A DNA stretch of 64,000 nucleotides, taken from contig NC_135379.1 of assembly GCF_049243985.1 (NCBI RefSeq), positions 24,636,001 through 24,700,000 of the forward strand. Direction: 5' to 3'. Numbering within the stretch: the stretch's first letter is position 1; each line of letters starts with the position of its first letter. The DNA comes from Paroedura picta (lineage: Eukaryota > Chordata > Lepidosauria > Squamata > Gekkonidae). Of this stretch, positions 44,290 through 56,394 are shown piece by piece. The notes beneath the pieces are model-generated. The model was not told where the DNA came from and did no database searches. It worked only from the letters and a program-made list of their open reading frames with translations. The position numbers and the translations under genes were made by a program.

Positions 44290-45083
44290 CCGCAGTCTTT
44301 CCTGTGGTATATGCCACATTTAACACCTTGATTAGATTACAATGCTCTCTACTTGGGGCAGCTCCACAGACTGTCCAGAAGTTATAGTTGTTACAAAATG
44401 TTGCAGTCAGAGTATTGACTAGGATGGGTTGTAGGGATCATATCACTCCGGCCTTGTTCCAACTGCACCAGCTTTATGTTTGTTTCTGGGCTCAGTTGAT
44501 GGTGCTACTATTAACCTTTAGAGCATTGTAACCAACGTATCTTAGGACTGCCTTTTCCCACACAAACATACCCACTCACTCTTGGCGTCCTTTGGTTGCC
44601 CTCACCATTGGCAACTATATGACTAGTAACTTGAGAAAGGGCCTTCTCTGTCATGGCATGAAAACTTTGGAATTCTCTCCCTGGGAAGATTAGTCTGTCT
44701 GTTTCTATTGAGGAAAACCTTAAAAAAATATCTGGCATTCTCCCAAAAATAGGTATCCCAGACTGTTTCCGCACTGGGAACTTTGCTGCCCTAGCTTCCG
44801 TGCAGGAGCAGAAATCCAGGGTGGATGAGGTGCACCGGCCCAAATGCTCCCTCATGCAGGAGCAGGAAGCCCTAGCTCAAATCCCAGTCTGCAGTCCGAC
44901 ATGAAGCCTCCGGTGCGGAAACAGTCCCAGTATTGCATGTTTATGTGTTTTAAATTGCATTTTAGAATTTTAACTGTATTGTTTAAATGTTTTTTATGTT
45001 TGGCATCTTGTGGACCTTGGTTGGCTAGAAAGGCAGCATGAAAATGTTTTAAATAAAGTTTAAATACATAAATAAATAGAATA
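44290..45083 (+). mobile_element. L2 LINE, 3' part of ORF2 and 3' UTR
   Basis: L2-type coding traces run from DYNALYLG (near 44335) through the 'DHITPALFQLHQL' region (44448-44490) and 'HSWRPLVALTIGN' (44575-44615) to 'KTLEFSPWE' (44660-44690). Then comes a UTR of TTTTAACTGTATTGTTTAAA type ending in an AAATACATAAATAAATA tail. Stops and shifts show it is dead. It is split by the MITE at 44761-44926. Confidence 0.85.
44761..44926. mobile_element. Harbinger-like MITE, copy 2 (nested in L2)
   Basis: 166 bp with terminal repeats GACTGTTTCCGCACTGG and GACTGTTTCCGCACCGG (right end read inward), flanked by CCA on both sides as a 3-bp duplication. This is the better preserved copy of the family at 10658. 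Confidence 0.85.
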
Positions 45084-45089
45084 TTTTCC

Positions 45090-46620
45090 TTTATGTGGCA
45101 CCCTTCTTCAAAGGAGCTCAGTGTGCTTTATTCTGCCCATTTATTTTTGCAACACTCATGTGAGGCCAGACAGGTTGAGCAGCAATCCAGTTAAGCTTTG
45201 GGGCTGAGCTATGATACTTGGCCTCAGATACTCTATCCTACTTGGCATTTGTATATGATTGAGTGCTATAAATTCATTCTGATCTTTCTTCTGTTGAACC
45301 ATGAACCTAAAATCATGGTCGGATGATATACAGCTGGTAGAGCCTATCACAGTTCTGTATTAATCTAATAGTTCACACTTGCTCATTTTAATAATTGTAA
45401 TAATTATGATTATCATTTAAAAAATCATTTCCCTTTTTATTTATCAGTGTTGACCATAATCTGTCCACCTATCCTTCCTTCAGCCAGCCATGGAAACTTC
45501 CTGTACTGCAAGGAGACTTTCTTTGGTGGAACATTCTTCTCCTTGCTCTTGAGAAATTTTCCTTCAGAAGACTCTACAGGTTTTATCTTACAGAATTATC
45601 TTACAGCAACCTTTTAAAGAGGGTCAGATTTGGAGGAGAATTCATTCATCATGTACCAGAGACTTCCTGATTTGTAGTTTAGTCTATTAAATTATGCCAA
45701 ATCATCATTGTAGTCGGCATTAACTCCACGCCAACTCTACTCCGCATTAATATTCCCCTGCACAAATGCCACACACATTGAATTGTACCTAGAATTCCAT
45801 TGGGTTTCAAAGTACTTTCAAAGTACGATGCATTTGCCTGCACACATCTAAAATAATCTGGGATTTTCATAGAATTTACTTGGAAAAAGTCTCAGTGAAA
45901 AAAACTGAAGACTACCACAAAGTGCATAGTTTGAATATGGCTGTTTGCTTTGCCCCATCATGCCACTGGTCTTAGATACATCAGTTAGTATGCAGGCAAC
46001 TCCATTCTGATAAGGAATCCACAAAGATAGGAATCTACCTCATGGCAAAGAGTTTATTGACAGATTTAAAGACTGGGAGGGAAAAATAAGTTAATCCCCC
46101 AGTAATGAGTTTCTTGGCTGGCTAAAACAAGCTCAGCTCAGGGCTCTAACTGGTTACTGATTTGGGCTGAGAGCCAGAAACACACAAAAAGGAGCCTAAG
46201 GAAGTGTGATATGAAGGGAAAACAACCAAGGAGAAAAGTTTGATGAGAGGCAGAAACTGACCCCCAAAGAATATTGATACCTGTCAAAGTTCAAAAGGAC
46301 CACTAATACAAAATTCCACAATGGAGAAGTTACTTGCTCACATTATAAAATCTCAAAGTAATCTTCTTCCAGACTTCTCTCATCATACAAACTGATGTAG
46401 AAAATATAGTTCTTGGCAGTATTGATATAATCTGATGATGGTAAAATTGGTGGGGCACAGTGGATGGCTTTTGAGCTTCACTTGTTGCTTTTTTTTTTTT
46501 AGTTCAAATGACCAGACCAACATATAAATAGGCTTGGACACATTGCAGAGTATGTCAAGTACACAGAGATGAAAGCAGTTAGAGAAAGTCAGAAAGCAGT
46601 ATGATGAGAAGCGGAGTTGG
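45090..46620. other. Mostly unique noncoding DNA
   Basis: A diverged minus-strand SINE scrap (TGTGGCACCCTTCTTCAAAG to CAACACTCATGTGAGGCCAG) occupies about 45090-45200. No gene was seen elsewhere. Confidence 0.4.
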
Positions 46621-46629
46621 GTTTAAGAA

Positions 46630-47765
46630 AGACACGGACCTAAGGATTTGGCTTTACAACAGACTACAGGTTTTATTAACATTAACTTGAAGATTTGGCA
46701 GGGCAGGGAGACCAGAGCCAGTACCACATGACCAGCCAACCACTTAATGCCTTATTCCCAATGGCACCTTATGGAGTCTGCCATATTCTCCAGCAGCCCC
46801 CCAGGTTCCTTTCCATTGGGTGCCTTCACCAGGGAGGGGTGCCATTGGAAGCATATACATCCATTGGCCCACCCCAGGCCATCTGGCCCTGTGAACCTTA
46901 ATACCTTCCTCAGCTCAGGTAAGTGGTTCGCAGCCTGCTGCCTCTTGGAGGCCCCTATGCAGTGTCATCTAGTACCCCTGACCTGCCCTTCACCATCAAA
47001 GCAGGTTTTTCCCCCTGCCCGTTTTCGCCACCAGAACAGGACTGTCCAGCCCCATTCCCACCAACATTCCAAACCAAACCAAGCCATTCTACTGAAGTGG
47101 CCCGTATCCCCTGGAGCCAAAAAATCTAAGCCCCATTCTGATAGATGTATACCATTTGGCCTGCAATAGGCATCCACATCCTTATCAATATCAGAATGGG
47201 TAATAACATGTCCCCCGAATGTCACTGCCTACCGGGCAACTGCCACATTCAGCCTGTGGAGAAATCAGTTCATTTCAGCCGCTAAGGTAGCGCCCCTCCA
47301 ATTTCTGCACTCTACCATGTTGGACCATATCATGCAAGTGTCAGGCATCCGCTGCTGAAAGATTGTCAGGTCAGCCATCATTGAGCATTTCAATTTGACC
47401 CACTTCATCTGAGGTTTGTTGTTACCTCCAACATGGATGACCAGCGCTGCCAGGGACCCTATCAGACACACTGCCCAGTCGACTGTGTCGGGAAGCGCTT
47501 CCTGGGGCATGCCATGCCATCCCACCGAGACCAGTGTAATTTGGTCCCCGAGCCCCAGATCTGGTCCTCAGCCACTCTGAGCTGTGTAGCGTCTTCCCCA
47601 GTAGATGAAGCTTTGTCCTACGAGCCACACAGCCAATTGATGCGCTTGTGTGGCAACCCCTATGCGAAAGGAGTGCATCCCATAATAGTCCTCTTGGATC
47701 CCCAATTACTGTAGGTTGGACCTAAGCACCATCATTTATTTATTTGAATTTCATGAACTGAAATT
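46630..47765 (-). mobile_element. Tyrosine-recombinase retroelement (DIRS/Ngaro-like), fossil fragment
   Basis: Minus-strand coding traces show the end of a tyrosine recombinase (HSFRIGVAT, near 47660) running into an SGNH-hydrolase-like part: VGQSFIYWGRR near 47610, IHVGGNN near 47430, and RPNGIHLSEWG near 47150. This recombinase-plus-SGNH order is known in Ngaro/DIRS-type elements of fish and reptiles. A 3' UTR-like region with an AATAAA follows toward 46670. The reverse transcriptase part is absent. The copy is broken, with several breaks, and looks moderately old. Confidence 0.75.
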
Positions 47766-47769
47766 GTGA

Positions 47770-48660
47770 CGAGCATGTCCCATCGGCATGCAGAAACAGG
47801 TTACCAGCAATTTTGGGATGCAACACCAGATATTTGTGCATGCTCTTTACCAGGCATGCCTCATCCCACCCTCACACTTGCCTCCCTCTCCCTTGTTCCC
47901 AGGGATGGGAATGCCTTTTTAAAAATGGCTAACATCCTGGAGCAACGAATAGGCGGACAAGCATGCAGGCGATGCCAGAAATAATTTTTTCCCAAAGTTG
48001 TAACACAAAGCATGCTTCCCTAAAGTGCCCCCACAAATCAGGAACGAGATTAATTTTTAAAAAGTATATGCATAGGTTTTTAAATGAAGAATTATGATTT
48101 TTAAAAAAATTAATGGGCATCGTGGGACCTTTAAAACTTGGAGAAAGGGGTTGGCTGCCTGGCTTGATTGACAGGCGGAAGAGAGTTGCATGTAAAGCGT
48201 GCTGCTCTCTTCCATTACTTCCAGCAGCACTTGTGGAGGGTGAGAAGCGTGAAAAGGTGGCAGACAAAAAAGAGACAGCAAAAAGGTGAGGAGGAGCTTG
48301 GAGGTGCCATAATATTTAGCGCTATGCCATTCAGCTGGTGTAATTCTATTTTTTCTGATGTGCGGAAATGCCCTTACTATTTGTAATCCTCCTTGAGTTT
48401 CCAAGTGATCCCCACAATGGGAGTGGGAGCTGTTACCACTGCAAGCTATTGGCTACCATCCTGCACAAGGATGGCCACCATCCTGCACCATCTGGCACAT
48501 AGTGTGCAAGAATGGTGGCCTCCACTCCACACAATGTGGGCAACTGAGAGCCAGATGAAAACCAAGAAGAGCACGCTTCTTCCCTCCTCCCCTCTGGGCA
48601 ATCTCCTAGGAGTCTGATGTACATCTCCTTGAGTTTCATGACAGAGAAAATCGGGAACAT
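47770..48660. other. Noncoding DNA with strong hairpins, transposon-like
   Basis: Perfect arms GGAAGAGAG/CTCTCTTCC lie at 48177-48185 and 48205-48213, and GGCCACCAT/ATGGTGGCC at 48473-48481 and 48512-48520. A GCCTG/CAGGC pair lies just before the first. The 112- and 115-codon minus frames have no known domain. It is likely a degraded DNA transposon, not identified. Confidence 0.4.
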
Positions 48661-48664
48661 AAAT

Positions 48665-49590
48665 AAAATAACAATAGACGCCGTATTTTCCTTTCCCCGT
48701 GTGACTCTTTTAATTCTTATAGTTGGAAGGTTTGGGTTCTAGAAATAGAATTTATTTTCATCGAAGCAGCATGCCTCTCATTTGAAATGTAGCATGCATG
48801 TTAATTATGGCTGTTGAGGCAGATGTGCAGCTTAAATGTTCCAGAAATTTGCAAGGATGTGTATATTGCTGTAGTGTGCTGTATGAAAAATATGCTTGAT
48901 ATGACCTATTCTTAGCCTGGATTTTCAGGACTGCCTGCCCACACAACACTACCAAAATATACATGGCTTTAAAATATTATACATTATAATATTTCTGTTA
49001 TTTCTGTTATTCTATGGCAGAGCTCCAAATAGTAATCAGAATTGCCTCTTATCTGTTTAATGTTTCTCTGTGTTTATAGATTTAATCCATCTCTCCCCTT
49101 CTAATAATAAAGTGTCTGGCTGTAGTTATGATCATGCCAAACAGTAAACAAGGCCACCCACAGATAAGGGAGGAGGCTCTTCAGTTATGCAGAACATTAT
49201 GACTCGGTAGCTTGACCTAACCTGCTTGGGAAGTATCAGTAGCTATTATTTAACCTCCAAAGTCTGACTGAAAATGGTATATCTCTGGGGATTTTTTTGT
49301 GGGAAGGGAATTCTCATTCCTCTCCCCACTGCATCCTGCTTCTCCTCTTTTTGGTCCATGTCCAAGAGAAGCAAAACCCCACACACTGACTCTCTCTGCT
49401 GCTAAGTCTTTCTCCCTTCCAAAGTGCAGTTTCCTCTTTTCATACTCCACTACTTCTCCTACCTACTCCCTTCCTCTTGTTGTCAGGTGCTTTTTTGGGG
49501 TTGCTCTGAAAACCCTCAAATGTCCTCTGAACTCCCACCACCACCTGCTGCTCAGTAGCCATGGATGGTATTTTAACTGTTTTGAGTTTT
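48665..49590. other. Unique noncoding DNA
   Basis: No gene was supported. The 146-codon frame 49299-49739 runs into the next SINE and is chance. Confidence 0.35.
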
Positions 49591-49597
49591 TCTTAGA

Positions 49598-49869
49598 AGA
49601 AGATGGTTCTTATAAACCGCTTTTCTCTACCCGAAGGAATCTCAAAGCAGCTTACAATCTCCTTCCCTTCTTCTCCCCACAACAGACACCTTGTGAGGTA
49701 GGTGAGACTGAGAGAGCTCTGAGGGAAACTGCTCTGTGAGAACAGCTCTAACAGGACTGTGACTGGCCCAAGGTCACCCAGCTGGCTGCATGCGGAGAAG
49801 TGGGGAATCAAAACCAGCTTACCAGATTAGAAGCAGCTGCCCTTAACCACCGCACCAAGCTGGCTCTCT
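49598..49869 (-). mobile_element. tRNA-derived SINE (GAGCCAGCTTGGTGTAGTG family)
   Basis: Minus-strand copy: CCGCTTTTCTCTACCCGAAG, CAACAGACACCTTGTGAGGT, CAAGGTCACCCAGCTGGCTG and CGCACCAAGCTGGCTCTC in reverse SINE order. Confidence 0.9.
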
Positions 49870-49874
49870 AAACC

Positions 49875-51060
49875 CCACAACATTTTTAAAAATTCTAGAT
49901 GTTTCTGAAAATCTGGACATTTCTAGGCATCACAATGCCTTCTCTATCCCCTATGGCCATGTTGAGTGGATTTTTGACTTGCAGGTACTGTGCACCCAGG
50001 AACTGAGGAGAACCTACAACTTGCAGGTGGTTGTAGGTTGACGGATAAGGGAAAAGGGAAAAAGAAAGGGAGAAATAGAGAGGCGGATCGGTTGTCAGAT
50101 AAGACAAAGGGGGGAAAGAAAGAAGAGGGAATAATCTGAGAGTGGGAGAAGAACAGAGAGGGGAGGAAGAAATAAAAAGGAGGAAGTTTACAAAGGAGGT
50201 GAGGGAAGGAGGTATGTGTGTGTGGTAAGATACACCCTTCCATAAATTCCTTATGAATCCCCAATCGTAATGTTGTATTTGGCATACATTTTATCTACCT
50301 AACATCTGTTAAGATCATCACTGGCACAAGTTCTCCATTTGCACCACTTCAAAGAACTTCACTGTCATTCATTTTCTGAATTCCCTCTGACTCCCACCAT
50401 TATTTCAAACATTAACCTCCCACTTAGTGTGAAGAGATTGTGATAGGTGCAGGTACTTAACCTGCCTTGTTAGATTTTGAGTGCTCTCATTTTTTACACA
50501 CTAAAAATCTTGTCAATTATGCCCTTAGTGAGTTAACTGAATGCTTACTTATCGGGCTCTTCAGACACCTTCACTGTTGCAGGTTTTGGTAGCAAAACCG
50601 TTTCTGGGACTGATGCCCATGCAAAGCATGCATTCAGTCATTACAATTTAAAACAGAAGGCTTTGAGAGAAACCTGAAAGACCCACGGGCAAAAACATGT
50701 GTCCCACTAGCTAGAATTCTCGGAGTAAGCACAGGATGCTCCTTTGCCCCCAGTGCAGTGCTTTAATACTAAACTGGAAATCCAGGAAATCATCCCTGCA
50801 TTAAAGGTTTATAAGGAGACACAGATTCTGACATGCACAAATATCTCATTCCTTCTGTGAACAACACTGGCTGCATGATGGAGAGCACAGGCTGGGTCTG
50901 AGGTCTCACCCTGAGTCCTGCATAACAATCACATCCGAGTTGTAGGTTCTAAGTTCCCGGGTGCACAGTGCATGATTTGAGTTGTGAGTGTGGGTAGTGC
51001 AGAGAAGAAGCATTCAGTCTCCCCATGAGCTATTCTTCTGGTCTACAGCTATCCTGGGGG
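49875..51060. other. Unique noncoding DNA, purine-rich patch
   Basis: A GA/GGAA-rich patch lies at 50040-50215. No gene was seen. Confidence 0.35.
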
Positions 51061-51068
51061 TTTATCCT

Positions 51069-51204
51069 TGGGGGTAGTCAACCTGTGGTCCTCCAGATAT
51101 TCACGGACTACAATTTCCATGAGCCCCTGCCAGCAAACGCTGGCAGGGGCTCATAGGAATTGTAGTCCATAAACATCTGGAGGACCACAGGTTGACTACC
51201 CCTG
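51069..51204. mobile_element. Palindromic hAT MITE, copy 5
   Basis: Inverted arms as in the other copies. The left tip is degraded (TGGGGGTAGTCAACCTGTGG) and the flanking duplication is no longer clear, so this copy looks older. Confidence 0.85.
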
Positions 51205-51334
51205 CTTTAGCCTGTTGGCGAAACCTATCCAAACCCTGTGCAATAAGAAGGAGGATTAGTTTGGTTCCAGCGTGGATATTGGGAGATTTACAGGCAGTGA
51301 ATAATCGGGAAGCTCCCATGTCATGACTTTAAAG

Positions 51335-51495
51335 CTACAGAACTGACTACTTATGTTGTTGCTATGTTTTTATATTATAAATGTTGTTACTGTTATGTTG
51401 ATTTTAACTACTGTTAATTTTAATTGTATGTAAACTGCCCTAAGCCATTATGGGAGGGCAGTATAGAAATTTAATAAATCGTTATAATAATAAAC
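51335..51495 (+). mobile_element. L2 LINE 3' end
   Basis: TTTTAACTACTGTTAATTTT, ATGTAAACTGCCCTAAGCCA and GGGAGGGCAGTATAGAAATT with an AATAAATCGTTATAATAATAA tail: the plus-strand L2 terminus. Confidence 0.85.
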
Positions 51496-51499
51496 AAAC

Positions 51500-52480
51500 T
51501 AAGTGTTATGTGATTCCTCCCCCTGTCCTCACAAAGCTCTTCTCATGTTAACATCTTGTCATTTTACAACAGTCAGTCTGGTAAACTCATGGGCGTTTGT
51601 TCAGGGAAGTCATCTGAATATTTAATCAGACTATCATTATTTCCATTTCTTGGTACTGTCTTTTCCTGCTGCCTCAGGGCTGATCTTCATCTGTCGACAT
51701 CTGAGCCTCTTACAGCCATGTCAGAGGAAACAGGTTGCTGGTGGTGAGATTAGCATTTAGACTTTATCCATATGGCAATGATTTTATGTGATCCTTCAGT
51801 TGCTCCTGTGGATAAGAGCACTGTACTTTGTTTGTCCTGAGCCTCCATGGCTGGCCACCATTCTTCCCAATTAATAGTGTTATGTCTATTTATTGATTTT
51901 AACCCAGAGTGGTATGTTAGTTGCCAAATGTAACCAAGGCATTCTCTCTTTGCTTCCTTCCTTCCATTTTTTTCTCATATTTTTTAATGTCTTTTGGATT
52001 TGTTTAATAGCATGTTAGAACTTTAGAACAACTATATCTGGGAGTAAAGTATCTTTTAACGACACCACCAGTGTGACTTAACAGTTACCTTGAGTTTGTG
52101 AAGACAAGACCAACTGCAATCACTAACAAAGGCTTCCACAGTTCTGTGGAATTGATCATAGAAAGACATTTCCCTTGCAAAATTAACATGGTTGGGAACA
52201 GATGTGTACTTTATAACAGCTCATCTGGAACATATGCATTATGTAAATCCTCCAGGATAATCCCCCCCCCCAACTGAGGCAACCAAATCTACAGTCAACA
52301 TACTGCTTCTTAGAGTTGCTAGAACAAATAATCTGAACTAGTGGGACATGGGACTCACTTGGATCTGCAGTAGAAGATCAACTTCCAATATAATAAGCTT
52401 CATTCTGTTTCAGGATGATCACCGTGTTTTCTAGTACAGCCTTCCATAAGGAGTAGCTTACAGTAGCTTCTAGTAGCTTA
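51500..52480. other. Unique noncoding DNA
   Basis: No gene or repeat was seen. Poly-C at 52261-52270. Confidence 0.35.
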
Positions 52481-52484
52481 CAGA

Positions 52485-52675
52485 AGCAAAACTGATTGGG
52501 GGTCTAACAACCCTTTTTCCAGGGGTTGCCAAGGCCCCCACATTGCCACCACTGCTGCGTGCGGTTGCACTGCAGCTGCTGCCACCACTGCGGCCATGCC
52601 ACTGCTGTGGCAGTGGCCTCGGTGACCCAAAGGGGGTCATGGCATTAGGAAGGTTGAGAACCACTGGCTTAAGGG
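52485..52675 (-). mobile_element. hAT relic (MER5/Charlie-like end) with triplet-rich interior
   Basis: Read on minus it begins CAGTGGTTCTCAACCTTCCT, then CATGACCCCCTTTGGGTCAC, typical of MER5-like hAT elements. The interior is GC-rich with many GCAGTGG/CACTGC units. The far end near 52490 keeps only a weak inverse, and no exact duplication was found. Confidence 0.7.
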
Positions 52676-52679
52676 CTTT

Positions 52680-53255
52680 TCAAGCAAGCATGCCTTTTGC
52701 ATTTTGAAGTTCTCACTTGTTTACAGTGTGCATGGCATCGCTAATAAAATAAAATGCACATTAAATGAGAAGTTAGTTTCATTTGTGTGTGCAGTATGCT
52801 CTAATTCTATTAAATTTAGCTTGTTCTAAATAGCAAACGTTGATTGAGCTAAATAAGGAAGCATCCTTCTCAGCAGTTTGTGCAAGAAATGGGACTGAGC
52901 TATTGTTGCATGCTTTCCACACGTGGTGTTTGGGGCTTTATAATGGAAACAGTCACATTTTCTTTTATATAAATAACAGCATCCATCATGTTGTTATTTA
53001 CCCCCCCCCCCTGACATGCGCTTACCGTAAAGAAATAAATTGTATCCCAAACAGATTTGGCAGGAATAAAAACTAAGCTGCATCTCTGACACATAAATAT
53101 ACCCGATATACAAATATGAGCAAATGGAGTGGAATGTTGTGCCAAAATTTAGTCACATTCATGATCCTGTTGAGGCATCTGGACACAGTTCATTAATAAA
53201 AATCAATCTGTGTACCTGCCAAACTGAGCTGCTTGCAGGAATGTGATGAAGGTCA
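52680..53255. other. Unique AT-rich noncoding DNA
   Basis: No gene or repeat was seen. Poly-C at 53002-53011. Confidence 0.35.
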
Positions 53256-53261
53256 CAAAAG

Positions 53262-53450
53262 TGGCAGCAGAGCATCTGTTTTGCAAGCAGAAGGTCCCTG
53301 GCTTAGTCCCCAGGATGTCCAGTTAAAAGGAGGCAATGCAAAGGACTCTGCCTGAGTCTCCAGAGAGCCACTGCCAGTCTGACTAGATGATACTGAGTTT
53401 GATGGACCAATGGTTTGATTCAGAATAAGGCAGCTTCATGTGCTCAAATG
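53262..53450 (+). mobile_element. tRNA-derived SINE (GCAGAAGGTCCC head)
   Basis: GCATCTGTTTTGCAAGCAGA, GGTCCCTGGCTTAGTCCCCA (B box), CTCTGCCTGAGTCTCCAGAG, AGCCACTGCCAGTCTGACTA and AAGGCAGCTTCATGTGCTC in the standard squamate SINE order. Confidence 0.85.
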
Positions 53451-53489
53451 GTATTTCCCCCAGTTAAATATGCAGGATACACCCAGCTT

Positions 53490-53700
53490 GTACCAGAGAG
53501 CCAGTGAAGCTACTGCATCAGATTTGGGGAGACCTAGCTTCAGATTCCCATGCAGTCGTGAAGCTCGTTGATAACCCACCAGAATATCTCTTGGGCCAGA
53601 GATGTGCTCTTAGCCTAGCCTCTCTTGTAAGATCGTTGAGAAACCCTTACTGTCATCGTGAGTTACTGAGAAGAAGGGTGTGATATATAAGGCTAATTGC
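53490..53700 (+). mobile_element. Possible degraded MIR-like SINE
   Basis: GAGAGCCAGTGAAGCTACTG, a CCTAGCTTCAGATTCCCATG B-box-like part and a GGGTGTGATATATAAGGCTA tail hint at a CORE-type SINE. Weak. Confidence 0.35.
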
Positions 53701-53704
53701 TTGT

Positions 53705-54865
53705 GATCTAGAGCAGGTACACTAGGCATGTCCTCTGGATTCCTGATTAGTTGGTTCTGAGTAGTTGTAAAGGTCCTGTCAAGATAATATGATGACCAAG
53801 GTATCAGTTTCTATTTTTTCAAGTAGACACTCAGAATTTCCCCCCCCCTCCCCATTTCTTTAATTAATCTGTTACTTAGACCCAGTTTTTTTTTTGGCAG
53901 GTGATCTGGTGTTTGATCTGGGCACTTGGAAGCATTATGCTTTCTCATGATCCCTCTGACTTCTGAGTTAGTTAATGAACCCATGTTAAGTCTTCAGCTA
54001 TACTGATTTTGGGATAAGGAATGACTGTGCCTGTCCAGACTAGTACAATTGGGATTCAACTGAGCATTTCCATAGGCAGAAGGACTGCTTCCTACCAAGT
54101 ATGATTTTCTCATCTCCCCCTTTTATGTACCCTGAAATGCTGCTTTCTGGGGAAAGGGGACACCCATGATCCGCATTCAGGGGGCACTTGTTCTGAAATG
54201 GGACAGGGAGGCTGTGGTCCAAGGAAGAAATCCTTCTGTCTATGGAAACACCATGCCAGGTCCAACTCTAAGACTGATCCTGAAAACTGGCAAACTAACC
54301 AAAGGGAAAATGATCATTAATTTGAGACTTTTCACAGTATCTGGGAATTGGCACAGGCGAAAAAAGAGAAATCAGATGGAGAAAGGCACAAATGACTCCA
54401 TGAATGGATAGTGATGGTCCTACCTTTCAGAGAAGTACTACTTGTGAAATCCAATACTAGAAATCATATTTATAGCCACTTACCTGATTACCTTAAAAAA
54501 GCAATTGTACCTAGTTTAATGGCATGCTTTGCATGTATGTTATCACTGAGGGCTAATTAGGGAAGTTATAAAACTTACTAGAAAAGAGAAAGAAAAATTT
54601 TGAATGTGGGGAACGACATGGCTGTTTTCACTGAGAGTGTTTGATTCTCTTTAATGAGGACTTTGGAAGTGATACCCAATTAGGAAGCAAACTGTGGCCA
54701 CCACAAAAGCATGTTTTGATACTTTGTTGTATGGCTCATAGACAGTCTGTAGATACAAAAGTGTGGTGGTGGAGGGGGAAGGTCAATCAGAGGTTTGGAC
54801 TTTTCCATGTTTTGCTCAGGAACAATCTACTAAGCCCAGGGAACATACTAATTGGATCGCTCTAA
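53705..54865. other. Unique noncoding DNA
   Basis: No gene or repeat was seen. Poly-C at 53841-53851. Confidence 0.35.
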
Positions 54866-54869
54866 ATAT

Positions 54870-55040
54870 ACAAAGACCAAAGAAAATGATGGTTAGACAT
54901 GATCAAAATGGACCCTGGCTATGGCATTCTGCAACTAAAACAAGCAGAGCAAGATTGAAAGACATGGGGACAGCTGAGCCATAGGAGCGCCAAGAGTTGG
55001 ACATGACTGAATGCCTGATATCATCATCAAACACACAGTG
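54870..55040 (+). mobile_element. RTE/Bov-B-like LINE 3' end
   Basis: GGAGCGCCAAGAGTTGGACA followed by TGACTGAATGCC and a TATCATCATCA tail resembles the RTE-type ending 'gtcgccatgagtcgga..tgactgaacggc'. The preceding 100 bases fit the end of its ORF loosely. Confidence 0.5.
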
Positions 55041-55049
55041 TTGCCAAAT

Positions 55050-56190
55050 AGTGGTCGTGCCCAGGGAGTTGTGCTAGCACAGATATATTTGGCACTGATT
55101 TTGCAACCCAGGTTTCTGGTGGAGTGGGCTACTGCTACAAGCACTCTGTCCAGGTTGCATAAGCACACTTCCTCACTTGGTCCCTTCCTACCCAGGCACA
55201 GGACCTCCATCCTTGAAGGGTTAAGCTTCAGACAACTCTGGTTGAGCTACTTCATCACTGCTTCCTGGCATCTGGCTAATTTTTTTTTGGGGGGGGGGGG
55301 GAGTGGATCAAGGTGGTCATCCATCAGGAAGAAGAGCTGGGTATCATCTGCATATTGACAGCAACCCAGCCCAAGCTTCCATATCAGCTAAGCAAGCGGG
55401 CACATGAAGATGTTAAATAAGATAGGAGAGAGGACTGCTCCTTGTGGGATTCCACATGTGAGCTGGTGATGGTTGGATACTCTCTCTCCTACTTGGACCC
55501 TCTGTCATAGACTCCGGATGAAGGAGATCAGTCATTTGAGGGCTGTCCCCCAAATCCCAGCATTGGTGAGGTGGAGAGCTAGGAGCTGATGATCTACGGT
55601 GTCCAACGCTGCTGACAGATCTAATAGTATAAGCAGTGCTGATTTGCCTCAATCCAGCTGGCAGCGGAGGTCATCTGTCAGGGTGACTAGCACCCTTTCC
55701 ACCCTAAGGCTAGGCCAGAAGCCTGACTGAAATGGATCAAGGGCTGATGTTTCCTCCCTGAATGCTGATACTTGGTCCACTACAGCCCTTTCAACTAACT
55801 TCCCCAGGAACACTAAATGCGAGATGGGGCGGTAGTTGTCAGGCTCCTGCTATTCCAGGGATTTTTTTTTAATCAATGGGCATACTACTGCCTCTTTTAG
55901 TCCTTCCTGGAATTGTCCCACTGAGAGAGAGAGGTTGATTATATCCAGGAGGGGTCCCCAATTCTTATGTCTGTTGTTTTTAGGAGCCACGATAGACATG
56001 GGTCTAGTGTGCAAGTGGTTGGCCTCTTTGGGTTGTTCACCATTGCCTCCACCCTAGTGGCCCGAGAGATGGGGTGGAGGTTAGAAGGGGCCTGAGCATG
56101 ATTGCATCTCAAGCTCCTTTTTTTGTCCAACCCCTTCCCACTACTATCTCTGCCTCTTCCCCTTATTATTAGGATCCTTGACAACCTTGG
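55050..56190 (-). mobile_element. L2 LINE ORF2, reverse transcriptase part, broken
   Basis: In minus-strand order: TTCTLDPCLSWLLK near 56019-55978, FQSGF at 55732-55719, LLDLSAALDTVDHQLL near 55625-55580, GIPQGAVLSPILFNIF near 55450-55405 and the catalytic YADDTQLF from 55354. Then come EVLCLGRKG and VAHSTRNLGC (55210-55110). These are the successive RT motifs of vertebrate L2 reverse transcriptase. In-frame stops and shifts make it non-functional. The endonuclease region expected upstream of 56190 is missing; G-rich tandem repeats lie there instead. Confidence 0.9.
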
Positions 56191-56394
56191 GTCCTCTGTT
56201 GATGTTCTGGCTGTGGTTGTGCTTGATGTTTGTGGGCCATTCCAGGTCTGATATTTTGAAGACTCTTCTTGGGTAGTTAATAGTTTAATTTCTACGGAAA
56301 CTTGTACCCTGGTTTTCTTGCTTAAGTTTCCTTGAATTTGGATTTTGCTTGGTGGTCAATTTTGCTAGGGTTCCCTCAGACCCTGGTTCTGTCT

